Numbered from the stretch's first letter, positions 1 through 8,426 are shown. The stretch: DNA of 64,000 nucleotides from Pelagibacterales bacterium SAG-MED01 (GCA_014654455.1 JACWCY010000005.1:1-64000); one strand, 5' to 3'. The notes: a model not told the origin generated them from the sequence alone. Numbers and translations are program-made.

Positions 1-93
1 CATCACTATTTATAATAACTTTTAAATTATTTCCGATCTTTGAATTATCAATCTCCACCATTGCTAGTGCTATGTTTTTTTTTAATCTAGGGG
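1..93. repeat. Left arm of a 93-base exact inverted repeat
   Basis: Bases 1-93 are the perfect reverse complement of bases 605-697, including the nine-base A/T run; pairing stops at base 94. On the plus strand this arm carries antisense GcvT-family coding sequence with an in-frame TAG at 88-90, and the true protein homology starts right after it (GPTSAEI from base 91). This is what a fold-back chimera at a contig end, or a foldback made during genome amplification, looks like. A real genomic inverted duplication is possible but less likely. Confidence 0.9.
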
Positions 94-762
94 CCTACAT
101 CAGCTGAAATAATGGTTAAATTGTTTGGTGAAGATATTAAAGATCTTAAATATTATTGGTTCAAAGAATTTAATTTAGATGGAATTCCGTTAGTTGTTTC
201 AAGAACTGGGTGGTCTAGTGAATTTGGATATGAATTATTTCTTAGAGATGGCTCAAAAGGTAATCAGCTTTATGAAAAAATAATGGAAGCAGGAAATGAA
301 CATGGTATTCAACCAGGTCATACATCGTCAATAAGAAGAATTGAAGGTGGAATGCTTTCTTATCATGCAGATGCAGATATAAATACAAATCCATTTGAAC
401 TAGGTTTAGATAGATTGGTTAACTTAGATAATGAGGTTAACTTTATAGGTAAAGAGGCTTTAAAAAAAATAAAACTGGATGGAATTAAAAGAAAACAAGT
501 TGGTTTAGAATTAGAATGTGAACCTTTAAAAGGACCAAACACCACTTTCTGGTTAGTATATAAAGACGATAAAAAAATTGGTAAAGTTACTTCAGCTGTA
601 TATTCCCCTAGATTAAAAAAAAACATAGCACTAGCAATGGTGGAGATTGATAATTCAAAGATCGGAAATAATTTAAAAGTTATTATAAATAGTGATGAAA
701 TTAATTCTAAAGTAATTGAAAAACCTTTTTACGATCCAAAGAAAAAAATTGCTTCCTCTTAA
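91..762 (+). CDS. DmdA-like / GcvT-family aminomethyltransferase, 5' end missing
   Basis: This is the C-terminal part of a folate-dependent demethylase of the GcvT fold, related to DMSP demethylase DmdA. The open frame begins GPTSAEIMVKLFGED, which matches the internal V-x-GP-x-S motif of the family and lies upstream of the first ATG at 112, so 112 is not the real start and over 100 residues are missing. Visible family features are SRTGWSSEFGYELFL, the ERIESG-like stretch RRIEGGMLSYHAD, the NPFELGLDRLV motif and the C-terminal barrel (VTSAVYSPRLKKNIALAMVE). The gene is cut by the inverted-repeat junction at about base 91-93. Its stop overlaps the stop of the convergent ABC permease. Substrate unknown; DMSP, methylated amines or betaines are possible. 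The family is clear, the exact role is not. Confidence 0.8.
   Translation, partial: GPTSAEIMVKLFGEDIKDLKYYWFKEFNLDGIPLVVSRTGWSSEFGYELFLRDGSKGNQLYEKIMEAGNEHGIQPGHTSSIRRIEGGMLSYHADADINTNPFELGLDRLVNLDNEVNFIGKEALKKIKLDGIKRKQVGLELECEPLKGPNTTFWLVYKDDKKIGKVTSAVYSPRLKKNIALAMVEIDNSKIGNNLKVIINSDEINSKVIEKPFYDPKKKIASS
605..697. repeat. Right arm of the 93-base exact inverted repeat
   Basis: This arm is the native copy. It lies inside the coding region of the GcvT-family gene in the correct frame and encodes part of the C-terminal barrel. The 511 bases between the arms would be the loop of a fold-back. Confidence 0.9.
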
Positions 763-1526
763 GATTTAATATTGTAGCCTTTTTTCAATAATATTGAGAC
801 TGCAATCACACATACCACTAAAAATGATACCATGGAAACTACGCTTATCCAAATATTAAAATCCGATATTCCATAAAATGAAAATCTTAATCCATCAATT
901 AAATAGACTACTGGATTAAAATAAGAAATAGTTTGCCAGATTGGTGGCAACATATCTAATGAATATAAGCTTCCTCCTAAAAAGACCATTGGTGTAATAA
1001 CCAATGATGGAATGATAGACATTTGTTCAAAGTTTTTACTTACAACTCCAATTAAAAAACCAAATAGTGCAAAAGTAAAAGAAACTAAAACTAATAGAAA
1101 TATCATTAACAATGGATACTCAACAGACACATCAGCAAAAAATGTAGCAGTAACATATATCACAGCACCAACAATTAAAGTTTTGGTAGCTCCTGCTCCA
1201 ACAAAAGCTAAAACTGTTTCAAGTGTTGAAATAGGTGCTGCTAAAATCTCGTTAATAGTTCCATTAAATTTTGGAAAAAAAATTCCAAAAGAAGTGTTAC
1301 TTATTGATTGAGTAAGTAATGTTAGCATTAACAAACCTGGGACAATATATGAACCATAGCTTACACCGTCAATTTTTTGTATATAACCACCAATCACTGA
1401 ACCAAAAACAACAAAATATAAAGATGTAGATATTAACGGTGAGAGAAGAGACTGGCCTACAGTTCTCAGAAACCTATTCATCTCATGAACATATATAGCT
1501 TTAAAACCGTAATAATTAAATTTCAT
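759..1526 (-). CDS. ABC-2 type transporter permease
   Basis: Integral membrane subunit of an ABC-2 exporter, 255 residues with about six hydrophobic segments. The C-terminal half carries the family pattern ([26 protein letters not shown] followed by a [13 protein letters not shown] motif) seen in DrrB/NodJ-type permeases. It overlaps the 3' end of the ATPase gene at 1516-2451 by 11 bases, so the two are translationally coupled and form one exporter. Its stop codon overlaps that of the convergent GcvT-family fragment. The exported substrate cannot be read from sequence. Confidence 0.88.
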   Translation of the reverse strand: MKFNYYGFKAIYVHEMNRFLRTVGQSLLSPLISTSLYFVVFGSVIGGYIQKIDGVSYGSYIVPGLLMLTLLTQSISNTSFGIFFPKFNGTINEILAAPISTLETVLAFVGAGATKTLIVGAVIYVTATFFADVSVEYPLLMIFLLVLVSFTFALFGFLIGVVSKNFEQMSIIPSLVITPMVFLGGSLYSLDMLPPIWQTISYFNPVVYLIDGLRFSFYGISDFNIWISVVSMVSFLVVCVIAVSILLKKGYNIKS

Positions 1527-2451
1527 TATTTTCCTTTACTAAATTAACAAATATTTTCTCTAGATTACTTTGTTCAGTTTTCAAATCTCTTAATTTTAAA
1601 CCAGTATCTTTTAAATCTTGTAACAAATCAGTAATACCAGTTTTTTCAGCTCCAACATTATAAGTATAGACTAAAGACATATGTTCATCATCAATTTCAA
1701 GATTATATTTAACTAATTCTTTGGGAATTTCTGTTATTTTTTTTTGCAATTCAATATTTAATTTTTTATGACCCATTTTCTTTATTAACTCTTTTTTATC
1801 GTCGACAACTATGATTTCACCTTGATTAATAACAGCAACACGATCAGCAATTGCTTCGGCCTCTTCAATATAATGAGTAGTTAAAATAATAGTGACACCT
1901 GTTTTTCTTAGTTCATCAACAACCATCCACATTTCTCTTCTAAGTTCAACATCTACCCCTGCTGTTGGTTCATCTAAAAATAATATTTTTGGTTCATGAG
2001 ATAAAGCTTTTGCAATTAAAACTCTTCTTTTCATTCCACCTGACAATTGTCTTAATCTTTGATCTTTTTTATCCCACAAACTTAAATCTTTTAAAATTTT
2101 TTCTATATGTTCTGGTTTTGGAGGTTTGCCATATAAACCTCTTGAATATGATACAGTGTCAAAAACTGTTTCAAAAGATTCTAAATTTAATTCTTGAGGA
2201 ACCATTCCTATTCTAGATCTAGTTTCACGATAATCTTTAATTATATCAAAACCATCAACAGCAACAGTCCCAGATGAGGGGGTAACAATCCCACAAATTA
2301 TACTAATTAAAGTTGTCTTTCCGGCACCATTTGGTCCAAGCATTGCAAGAATTTCACCTTGCTTAACTTTAAGACTAATTTTTTTTAGCGCATTAAAGCC
2401 ATTATCATAAACCTTTGAAAGATCATTAATAATTATTTGATTGTCTGTCAT
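1516..2451 (-). CDS. ABC-2 type transporter ATP-binding protein
   Basis: Nucleotide-binding subunit of the exporter encoded with the downstream permease. Walker A (GPNGAGKTT, about residue 39), signature LSGGMKRRV (about 137) and Walker [13 protein letters not shown] with H-loop TTHYIEEAE are all intact. The protein is 311 residues, with a C-terminal extension of about 90 residues typical of DrrA/CcmA-like ATPases. It starts 47 bases downstream of the thiV stop on the same strand, so read-through from the riboswitch-controlled transcript is possible. Confidence 0.9.
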   Translation of the reverse strand: MTDNQIIINDLSKVYDNGFNALKKISLKVKQGEILAMLGPNGAGKTTLISIICGIVTPSSGTVAVDGFDIIKDYRETRSRIGMVPQELNLESFETVFDTVSYSRGLYGKPPKPEHIEKILKDLSLWDKKDQRLRQLSGGMKRRVLIAKALSHEPKILFLDEPTAGVDVELRREMWMVVDELRKTGVTIILTTHYIEEAEAIADRVAVINQGEIIVVDDKKELIKKMGHKKLNIELQKKITEIPKELVKYNLEIDDEHMSLVYTYNVGAEKTGITDLLQDLKDTGLKLRDLKTEQSNLEKIFVNLVKENNEI

Positions 2452-2498
2452 TGAGACAGATATATAGCTATTAATTAATTTAATACAATCGAGTAATA

Positions 2499-3941
2499 TT
2501 AAAACTTTTTAGCTTTAAAAACTACTAGAGGTAAAAAAGTTGCAACTACAAAAGATAAAAATAATAATGATTGTGCTACAAAAGGTCCGAACAGTTCTTT
2601 AGGGATCAAAATCCCGACAAGTAAACTTTTTGAAAAATCAGGTGAAGGGAACATTAAAAAACCTCCAATCAATCCTACTAAAATCGAGATATATGCAGTT
2701 TTTTCATTAATATTTTTGTTATAAAAGCTGTAAAAAACAGTTAACACAAAAGCACAACAGAATAAGTCAGCCAATAAAAATAAATATAAAATATCAAATC
2801 CTTTAGATGCAATAATGAAAGTAATTAAAGATAAAAATAAGATTATATATTTAGAAAAATTTAAATAATTTGTTTTTTTGCTTAAACTAAAAGTTGCTTT
2901 ACCGTCTAGAATAATTAGGCTTGATATTGCATTTACTAAAGTATCAACTGTAGAAATTGTTAACGCTAAACCAAGTACAATAACAAACAAAGATAACAAC
3001 TCTGTTTGTTCTTTAAGTAATAATGTAAAAAATCCTAGATCAGGTCTAGTAGTTGGATCTATTGAAAAAGCAACCATTCCAGTAAACCCCATATAAAAAA
3101 CTACCGGTATAATTATAAAGAAAGATATAATTAAGCTTTTTCTTAAAGTTTCAAAATTTTTTGCTGCATACACTCTTTGCCAATTACCTTGATGAAATAA
3201 GTTTGTAGCAGCAACCGCAATAAAAAAAGTTAATCCAGCCGTATAGCTTGGTATATAGGATGGACTTAAAAGTTGGGGATTTTTTTCTTTTATAAATTCA
3301 AAGGAAAATTCAGATCCTGTAAAAGAATTTATATATACAAACGAAATCATTAAAAGAATTCCAATTACAACCATTTGTATATTGTCTGTGAATATCGAAG
3401 CTCTTAAACCTCCATACAAAGTATATGTGAGTGTTGATAGTAGTACAATCAAAGCAGTAATCCAAAGTTCAGTACCTGATATATAATTTATTAAGACAGC
3501 AATTGCTGTAACTTCAGCACATAAAAAAATGAACATATAAAAGATTGTCATTAATAAAATAAGTTTAAATAAACTTTTTCCAAATTTTTTTCTCATAAAC
3601 TCAATTAAAGAAGATCCTTTGGGAAATTCTTTTCTAATTTTTTTTCCTAAATATATTAAAAAAAACATCGGAAATGCTGTACCTAACGAATACCCTATAA
3701 TGGCACCAATTCCTCCCCACGTGGCTGCAGAAGCTGGGCCAAATAAAATCCATGCTCCTAAAGCTGAAGCAGTCAAACTTGTTGTTAAAGAAAATAATCC
3801 TATATTTCTATTTGCAGTTAAATAGTTGCTTAGTCCTTGATATTTTTTTGAATTATATAGGCCTAAAAAAACAAATATTAAACTTATAACAATTACTAAT
3901 ATTAATGATGTGGATTGACTTAAAAAATATGTTTTATCCAT
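2499..3941 (-). CDS. Sodium:solute symporter, probable thiamin-precursor (HMP) transporter ThiV
   Basis: An SSS-family symporter of 480 residues with about 13 transmembrane segments; the core pattern ([34 protein letters not shown]) is typical of the family. Upstream lies a TPP riboswitch whose 3' end merges with the Shine-Dalgarno sequence (AGGGAG four bases before ATG). In SAR11 a riboswitch-linked SSS gene of this kind was named thiV and proposed to import the pyrimidine precursor HMP, which these bacteria require. The family is certain from sequence; the substrate is inferred from the riboswitch and from SAR11 knowledge. Confidence 0.88.
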   Translation of the reverse strand: MDKTYFLSQSTSLILVIVISLIFVFLGLYNSKKYQGLSNYLTANRNIGLFSLTTSLTASALGAWILFGPASAATWGGIGAIIGYSLGTAFPMFFLIYLGKKIRKEFPKGSSLIEFMRKKFGKSLFKLILLMTIFYMFIFLCAEVTAIAVLINYISGTELWITALIVLLSTLTYTLYGGLRASIFTDNIQMVVIGILLMISFVYINSFTGSEFSFEFIKEKNPQLLSPSYIPSYTAGLTFFIAVAATNLFHQGNWQRVYAAKNFETLRKSLIISFFIIIPVVFYMGFTGMVAFSIDPTTRPDLGFFTLLLKEQTELLSLFVIVLGLALTISTVDTLVNAISSLIILDGKATFSLSKKTNYLNFSKYIILFLSLITFIIASKGFDILYLFLLADLFCCAFVLTVFYSFYNKNINEKTAYISILVGLIGGFLMFPSPDFSKSLLVGILIPKELFGPFVAQSLLFLSFVVATFLPLVVFKAKKF

Positions 3942-3944
3942 TAT

Positions 3945-4010
3945 TCTCCCTTTCTGAATTACCGGACAGGTTCTTAGGGTTTAATCTCAGTCTGTTAGGA
4001 CACCCCTTTA
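3945..4010 (-). promoter_or_regulatory. TPP riboswitch (thi box)
   Basis: Read on the minus strand, the element has the conserved thi-box blocks in order: GGGGTG, CTGAGA, ACCC, GAACCTG, CGGTAAT and AGGGA. It is compact: the variable P3 extension is nearly absent and the P5 arm is short with one apparent mismatch. The last block, AGGGAGA, doubles as the ribosome binding site of the symporter, so ligand binding would block translation directly. It lies between the stop of the 95-residue gene and the symporter start. Confidence 0.88.
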
Positions 4011-4015
4011 AATTT

Positions 4016-4042
4016 TTTATACTTTATTATCCATAATTTCAA
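4016..4042 (-). promoter_or_regulatory. Possible sigma-70 promoter for the riboswitch transcript
   Basis: On the minus strand TTGAAA (4037-4042) and TATAAA (4016-4021) lie 15 bases apart, just before the TPP riboswitch and inside the last codons of the 95-residue gene. The spacing is short, so this is only a candidate. Confidence 0.3.
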
Positions 4043-4304
4043 CCATACATTTAGTTGCGTACTCTCTCCACTCTGATGAATCTTTGCCTTTAAGGCTATT
4101 TAAATGATTTCTATTATTTTGAATATCTTCTTTATGTTTGACTTTATCTTTTTCATCCAAATTAGACTCCATATTTGATAAATTCGTTTCCATAGCTTTT
4201 ATCCAATTATTTCCAAGCTCAACACATTTTTGATCATCTTTTTCGTCACAAATTTGCTTAAAAAAATTGAAGATAACGTCATCTGTTTTTACTGAGTTGC
4301 TCAC
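4017..4304 (-). CDS. Hypothetical soluble protein, 95 residues
   Basis: No family recognised. The protein is highly charged and mostly helical by composition, with three cysteines (about residues 19, 27 and 87) and no signal peptide or membrane segment. The start is GTG, with an in-frame stop shortly upstream and no convincing Shine-Dalgarno sequence. It begins 11 bases after the stop of the 59-residue membrane protein, suggesting co-transcription. It ends seven bases before the riboswitch. Confidence 0.55.
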   Translation of the reverse strand: MSNSVKTDDVIFNFFKQICDEKDDQKCVELGNNWIKAMETNLSNMESNLDEKDKVKHKEDIQNNRNHLNSLKGKDSSEWREYATKCMVEIMDNKV

Positions 4305-4315
4305 TTTAGGAGGTG

Positions 4316-4495
4316 TTATTTATTAAAACAGTTATTAACTAAGATTGCCATTAAAATCCACATTACAAATACTTCACCATTGGAAAATGAATAATCTGCT
4401 CCTGCGAAACCTGCAACAAAATTAATTGTATAAATAATAATTGTTGAAACTATCAAGCTTATTATTAAATTGATTAAACCAGTTATATATTTCAT
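4316..4495 (-). CDS. Small membrane protein, 59 residues
   Basis: An ATG at 4495 opens a 59-codon frame starting MKYITGLINLIISLIVSTII, with a first hydrophobic span at about residues 5-25, a polar middle (AGADYSFSNGE) and a second span at about residues 43-54. A short two-helix membrane protein of this kind is plausible as a real gene: it fills an otherwise empty 200-base gap and is followed 11 bases later by another ORF on the same strand. No family recognised. Confidence 0.55.
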   Translation of the reverse strand: MKYITGLINLIISLIVSTIIIYTINFVAGFAGADYSFSNGEVFVMWILMAILVNNCFNK

Positions 4496-4537
4496 AATTA
4501 AAGCTTATATATATTTGTCACTAAAGCAATTTAAAAT

Positions 4538-4987
4538 TTAATGAGGTTTTCTAAATTTGCTGTGACATGCCTTACAATTAGCCCACATAAATTTTTGTAA
4601 GCTGGCTCTAACATCATCACTAGACTCTATTACTTTAGCTAGTTCAATCATGTCAGTAGAAGATTTTTTCATCAAATTATTAAACTCATCTTTATTTTCC
4701 CATATAGATGGTAAAGCTTCTGTTTTAAAACCCTCTTTTGTATTATCTGGAAAATATTCGAGTAAAGTTAAGTAATTTTCACTCATTTCTTTCATCAAGC
4801 TTGAAGCCTTAACAAAATCACCTTTACTGGCAAAAGTTTGAACCCTCTTAGCAGTAGTGTAATTTTTACTAAATAATGCTTTTCTGCCTTTAATAATTTC
4901 TTCTACAGTTTGAGCGTTGGTGGAAAAAGGAAAGATTAAGGAAAAAATAATTATAAATATTTTTATTATTTTTATTTTTTGTACCAT
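4538..4987 (-). CDS. Cytochrome c' / c556-type periplasmic cytochrome
   Basis: A 149-residue exported cytochrome. The N-terminus is a signal peptide (about residues 1-25, ending STNAQ), and the single haem site CKACH sits near the C-terminus, as in the four-helix cytochrome c' family (class II). The short mature chain and terminal haem motif fit this class. It would bind haem in the periplasm and may carry electrons or bind small gases. It follows the DUF411 gene by five bases on the same strand, and the two probably share a transcript. Confidence 0.85.
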   Translation of the reverse strand: MVQKIKIIKIFIIIFSLIFPFSTNAQTVEEIIKGRKALFSKNYTTAKRVQTFASKGDFVKASSLMKEMSENYLTLLEYFPDNTKEGFKTEALPSIWENKDEFNNLMKKSSTDMIELAKVIESSDDVRASLQKFMWANCKACHSKFRKPH

Positions 4988-4992
4988 AAACT

Positions 4993-5475
4993 TTATATTG
5001 TCATGAATACTGAGAATTTCCCGTCAATAAGTTGATAAATAACATAAGGCTCATCCTTATCACCTGGCATACCTGGTGTGCCAATTGGCATTCCGGGCAA
5101 TGCTATTCCATCAATATCAGGTTGCTCTTTTAATAATTTATTTATCGCTTCTAGCGGAACATGACCTTCAATAAAGTATTTGTCCATGATTGTAGTGTGA
5201 CAAGACTGCATTTCTAACGGAATATTAAATTTTTGTTTAATTGTATGAAGACTTCCCATATCTGTTTGTTTTACTTTGAATTTTTCTTTTTCTAAAAAAG
5301 AAACATATCCATTACAACATCCACAAGAGGGAGTTTTAAAAACTTCGACAGTCTGTTTATTGTTAATATTAGCCAAAGCATTTTTTTCATATGTTGCAAA
5401 ATTAATAATATAAAAGAATGATATTGTTAATATCATTAAGATAGCTAACCTAATCAAATTATTTTTTAATATCAT
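4993..5475 (-). CDS. DUF411 family metal-binding protein
   Basis: Exported or membrane-anchored protein of 160 residues with an N-terminal hydrophobic helix (about residues 8-28). The family hallmarks are the TPSCGCCNGY motif near residue 50, a QSCHT motif near 92, EGHVP near 105, and the glycine/proline-rich ALPGMPIGTPGMPG stretch. DUF411 proteins are thioredoxin-like and commonly occur with copper or other metal-resistance genes. Here it leads a two-gene unit with cytochrome c' and diverges from a cytochrome b561 gene. Confidence 0.85.
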   Translation of the reverse strand: MILKNNLIRLAILMILTISFFYIINFATYEKNALANINNKQTVEVFKTPSCGCCNGYVSFLEKEKFKVKQTDMGSLHTIKQKFNIPLEMQSCHTTIMDKYFIEGHVPLEAINKLLKEQPDIDGIALPGMPIGTPGMPGDKDEPYVIYQLIDGKFSVFMTI

Positions 5476-5612
5476 ATGAAATAATAATTAATTAAGGACC
5501 CTTATATCATCAATGAAATATGAGGTATATCATCCGAATTGCACAACTTGGTCACAGTTGTTTTCATAACACAGACTCCTTTAAAATTTTATTTATGATA
5601 TTCTTAAATCGT

Positions 5613-6140
5613 ATGAAACTAACAAATAACTCAAGAGAATATGGCTTTATTTCCAAAACATTTCATTGGTTAAGTGCCGCAGCATTAATTCTTCAAATAC
5701 CATTGGGTTTCTACTTGGTTGATCTTGATTTTAATGAAACAAGATTAACTATTGAGAGTATTCATGTTGTTGTTGGTCTTTCGATATTTTATTTAACTAT
5801 ATTGAGGTTAATCTATAAAATTTTCAATCCAACTCCATCTTTGGGTAACAGTATCTTTCCAGGACAAAGATTAATAGCAAAAATGAACCATGTATTTTTG
5901 TATATAACTATTTTGACTATTACTATTTCAGGTGCTTTAAAAAAATTATTTAATGGTGAAATACTTGACTTATTTTTCTTTAATCTAGAAATTAAAGATA
6001 ACTTCGAACTAGCAGAACTATTTTACGATATTCATATAATTGCAAATTATTGTCTGATTGCCTTAATCTCATTACATATTTTAGCAGTAATAGCACATAA
6101 AGTTTTATTCAAAGAAAACTTACTAAAAAGAATCTTATAA
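5613..6140 (+). CDS. Cytochrome b561 family protein
   Basis: Four-helix membrane haem-b protein. Candidate haem histidines are in KTFHWLSA, ESIHVVVGL, KMNHVFLY and the DIHIIANY/SLHILAVIAHK pair. The open frame reaches back to 5520, but the first 31 residues do not look like the family. Starting at the ATG at 5613 gives MKLTNNSREYGF and 175 residues, the usual length for bacterial b561, so that start is preferred. It would pass electrons between the quinone pool and a periplasmic partner; the divergent cytochrome c' is a plausible one, but this is inference. It overlaps the convergent methyltransferase by six bases. Confidence 0.82.
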   Translation: MKLTNNSREYGFISKTFHWLSAAALILQIPLGFYLVDLDFNETRLTIESIHVVVGLSIFYLTILRLIYKIFNPTPSLGNSIFPGQRLIAKMNHVFLYITILTITISGALKKLFNGEILDLFFFNLEIKDNFELAELFYDIHIIANYCLIALISLHILAVIAHKVLFKENLLKRIL

Positions 6141-6845
6141 AATAAAGCAATCCAGTTTATCTCTAAATTGAATGTAATTTTTGTATTTATAATTAATTTC
6201 TTCAATACCTTCTAAAATTTCATTTTTTGATAATGGTAATAAAATTGAGATATATCTATTCTCAATCATAGTAAGATATTTTTTTTTATTGATTTTAACT
6301 TTATAGATAAAGTTTTTTCTTTTTCGTTTAGGATAAAGTCTAGTGATGAGTTTTAAAACTTCGTTATCTCTTTTAAGAGATTTATTAAGTCTTAATTTCA
6401 TTTTTCTAAAGGTTGGTAATTCATTTCTTTTACCATCTAACGTTAAAATAAAAATTTTACCATTATTTTTCAAATTTTTCTTACAAAGAAATAATAATCT
6501 CTTTATTTTTTTAAAAGTTAACAAATGAATAGTTTGTTTAATTAAAATTAAATCAAATTTTTTCTTACTAGTTAAAAAGAAGGATGTGGCATCTGATTTT
6601 TTGAAATTTATCCTTTTATCTTTATCTTTGTGATTTATAATATCAATACCGGTAGGCTTAATTTTAAGTTTTAAACTTGATTTTATTGTTGCTAAGATTT
6701 TACCTCGACCACATCCAATATCTAATATTTCAGAATTTGGGTTTAATTTTATATTTTTGAATAAAAATTTATTAAATGACCTAATGTAATCATTGGAAGA
6801 AAGCCAAGTTTTATTATCCCAGTTTTTAATGACAGTTGATGCCAA
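6135..6845 (-). CDS. Class I SAM-dependent methyltransferase
   Basis: Soluble 236-residue protein with a Rossmann methyltransferase core: motif I ILDIGCGRGK near residue 41, an acidic residue at the end of strand 2 (GIDI), and the motif-IV-like FDLILIKQTIHLL. The C-terminal third is lysine-rich and carries no known substrate motif. It overlaps the end of the DUF4396 gene by 20 bases, suggesting coupled translation. The methyl acceptor is unknown. Confidence 0.75.
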   Translation of the reverse strand: MASTVIKNWDNKTWLSSNDYIRSFNKFLFKNIKLNPNSEILDIGCGRGKILATIKSSLKLKIKPTGIDIINHKDKDKRINFKKSDATSFFLTSKKKFDLILIKQTIHLLTFKKIKRLLFLCKKNLKNNGKIFILTLDGKRNELPTFRKMKLRLNKSLKRDNEVLKLITRLYPKRKRKNFIYKVKINKKKYLTMIENRYISILLPLSKNEILEGIEEINYKYKNYIQFRDKLDCFIL

Positions 6846-7263
6846 ATTTTTTAAGTCTCCAATAATTATAGGGCCATGGAGTTACAAAACCTACTCCAAG
6901 CATTAAAGGTATAACCCACCAAGTTAATATTGCTCCCCCAGTTAAAAGATAATCAGTTAAATTCATCGCAATTTCCATACTTACCATAGAAATAAAACTC
7001 ATACCTAAAGCTGTCTTTAATGCATTATTAAAACTTATATTTTGTCTAAGTAAAATAAAAGTTTCAAGCATTACGCTCGTTATTAAACCATTTATTATTG
7101 CTAGAGTCATTATTCCTAAAACTGGAAATGGTATTTCTGTTAATTGAAAAAATAAAATAGTACCAAAATCTCCTATGGCACAACCAAGCAAACACCATGC
7201 AGTATTTTTTGCACTTTGACTCCATGTTTTTTTACAAGACCAGTCAAATGTAGTGGTTTCCAT
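6826..7263 (-). CDS. DUF4396 family membrane protein
   Basis: A 145-residue membrane protein with four hydrophobic segments. It shows the DUF4396 pattern: a conserved pair in NTAWCLLGCAIGD near residue 20, a central SMEIAMNLTDYLL helix and a C-terminal aromatic motif PWPYNYWRLKKFG. The two cysteines in the first helix and the Met/Glu-rich middle suggest metal binding, but no function is established. It diverges from the persulfide-dioxygenase-like hydrolase. Confidence 0.72.
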   Translation of the reverse strand: METTTFDWSCKKTWSQSAKNTAWCLLGCAIGDFGTILFFQLTEIPFPVLGIMTLAIINGLITSVMLETFILLRQNISFNNALKTALGMSFISMVSMEIAMNLTDYLLTGGAILTWWVIPLMLGVGFVTPWPYNYWRLKKFGINCH

Positions 7264-7285
7264 ACTTATATGATAATAATTGTTA

Positions 7286-7966
7286 ATGATTTTTAAACAA
7301 GTTTTCGACCAAAAATCTAGTACTTACACATACTTAATTGCCTCAGCTGAGGGAAGAGAGGCTCTAATCATTGATCCAGTATTAGAAAATGTTGAGGATT
7401 ATATAAGATTACTAAATGAATTAAATTTGAAATTAGTAAAAGTCATAGATACTCACATACATGCAGACCATGTTACAGGTGCTGGTAAATTAAGAGATAA
7501 AACAAAATGTGTAACTATAATGGGAGAACATACACCAACAGATGCAGTAGAAGTTAAAGTTAAAGATGAGGAAATAATAAAACTTGACCAATTAAGAATC
7601 AAAGCTCTTTACACTCCGGGACATACATCTGATAGTTTTAGTTTTTTAATGGATAACTATTTATTTTCTGGTGATACCCTACTTATAAATGGTACTGGAA
7701 GAACAGATTTTCAAAATGGTAGTTCTACTGATGCATACAATTCAATATTTAATAGACTTCTCACACTTCCTGATGAGACACTTTTATATCCCGCACACGA
7801 TTATAAAGGTGAAAAAGTTAGTACGATTGGAAAAGAAAAAAAATTCAACCCAAGACTACAAGTAAAGAATGTTGATGAATACATTGATATTATGAACAAT
7901 CTTAATTTAAAAAAACCAGCTGCAATAGATTTTAATGTGGCTAGTAATTTAAGATTAGGAACTTAA
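7286..7966 (+). CDS. MBL-fold hydrolase, ETHE1-like persulfide dioxygenase
   Basis: Metallo-beta-lactamase-fold enzyme resembling ETHE1, which oxidises glutathione persulfide to sulfite using iron. Visible metal motifs are DTHIHADHVTGAG, PGHTSDS, FSGDTLLI, the ETHE1-type GRTDFQ and PAHDYKG. The frame can start at a TTG at 7280, but the ATG at 7286 (MIFKQVFDQ) fits the family better and gives 226 residues. It sits among thioredoxin and metal-related genes, consistent with handling of reduced sulfur. Confidence 0.85.
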   Translation: MIFKQVFDQKSSTYTYLIASAEGREALIIDPVLENVEDYIRLLNELNLKLVKVIDTHIHADHVTGAGKLRDKTKCVTIMGEHTPTDAVEVKVKDEEIIKLDQLRIKALYTPGHTSDSFSFLMDNYLFSGDTLLINGTGRTDFQNGSSTDAYNSIFNRLLTLPDETLLYPAHDYKGEKVSTIGKEKKFNPRLQVKNVDEYIDIMNNLNLKKPAAIDFNVASNLRLGT

Positions 7967-7968
7967 AC

Positions 7969-8331
7969 CTAAATAGAAGATTTTATAGCCTCGTAGATTA
8001 AATCTTTAGATGTTTCGCCAATACTTCTATAAATTTCCTCATTATCTTTAAAGATTAAAAGTGTAGTTTGATATTGTACATTAAATAATTTAGCGATTTC
8101 TTTATTATTTACATCAAATTTAAAATATTCAATATTGTCAAAATCATTTTTAGCTTTATCTAAAACTTTCATTTGACTTGCACACGATGAACAATATTTA
8201 GTCCAAGAGCTAACTACAACTATTTTACCCTCTGATTGAGCTTTATCAAACAATGCTTTATTGAAAGTTGTTTCTTTTGCATTTGCACAAAGTGTAAAAA
8301 TAAAAAAAATAAATATATAAACTTTTTTCAT
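7969..8331 (-). CDS. Exported thioredoxin-like protein
   Basis: A 120-residue protein with a signal peptide (about residues 1-18, ending CANAK) and a thioredoxin fold. The active site is CSSC (about residues 48-51), unlike the CGPC of cytoplasmic thioredoxins, and resembles DsbD C-terminal-like periplasmic reductases (VVVSSWTKYCSSCASQMK). The cis-proline region appears in YQTTLLIF without a clear Pro, which is unusual. It is the last gene of the iron/azl minus-strand run and converges on the ETHE1-like gene. Confidence 0.75.
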   Translation of the reverse strand: MKKVYIFIFFIFTLCANAKETTFNKALFDKAQSEGKIVVVSSWTKYCSSCASQMKVLDKAKNDFDNIEYFKFDVNNKEIAKLFNVQYQTTLLIFKDNEEIYRSIGETSKDLIYEAIKSSI

Positions 8332-8339
8332 AATTATAT

Positions 8340-8426
8340 TTAAACTCTTTTTTTTCCTTGAACAACCCTATCCAAGATTAATGCGACAAATAGAATGGCA
8401 ACACCAGCAAGAATACTATGAATATT
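8340..8426 (-). pseudogene. Fragment resembling the C-terminus of a ProW/OpuAB-type ABC permease
   Basis: Directly after the azlD stop the minus strand encodes NIHSILAGVAILFVALILD followed by RVVQGKKRV and a stop, with no start codon. The stretch AG-x-AIL-x-x-ALILDR is the usual last helix of glycine betaine/proline permeases. Only this final segment (about 28 codons) is left, so it looks like the remnant of a deleted osmolyte-transport gene. The stop is nine bases before the thioredoxin start. The match is by eye and short. Confidence 0.5.

Noticed and set aside
112-762. A complete 216-residue GcvT-like gene starting at ATG 112
   Set aside because: In-frame family homology extends upstream to base 91, so this ATG is internal and the gene is cut by the inverted repeat.
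4306-4313. Perfect AGGAGG-like Shine-Dalgarno on the plus strand
   Set aside because: No ATG/GTG/TTG with a useful frame follows within range; it lies in the leader of minus-strand genes and looks coincidental.
5520-5612. Extended N-terminus of the cytochrome b561 gene
   Set aside because: The extra 31 residues do not resemble b561 and lie in the divergent promoter region; the ATG at 5613 gives the usual family length.
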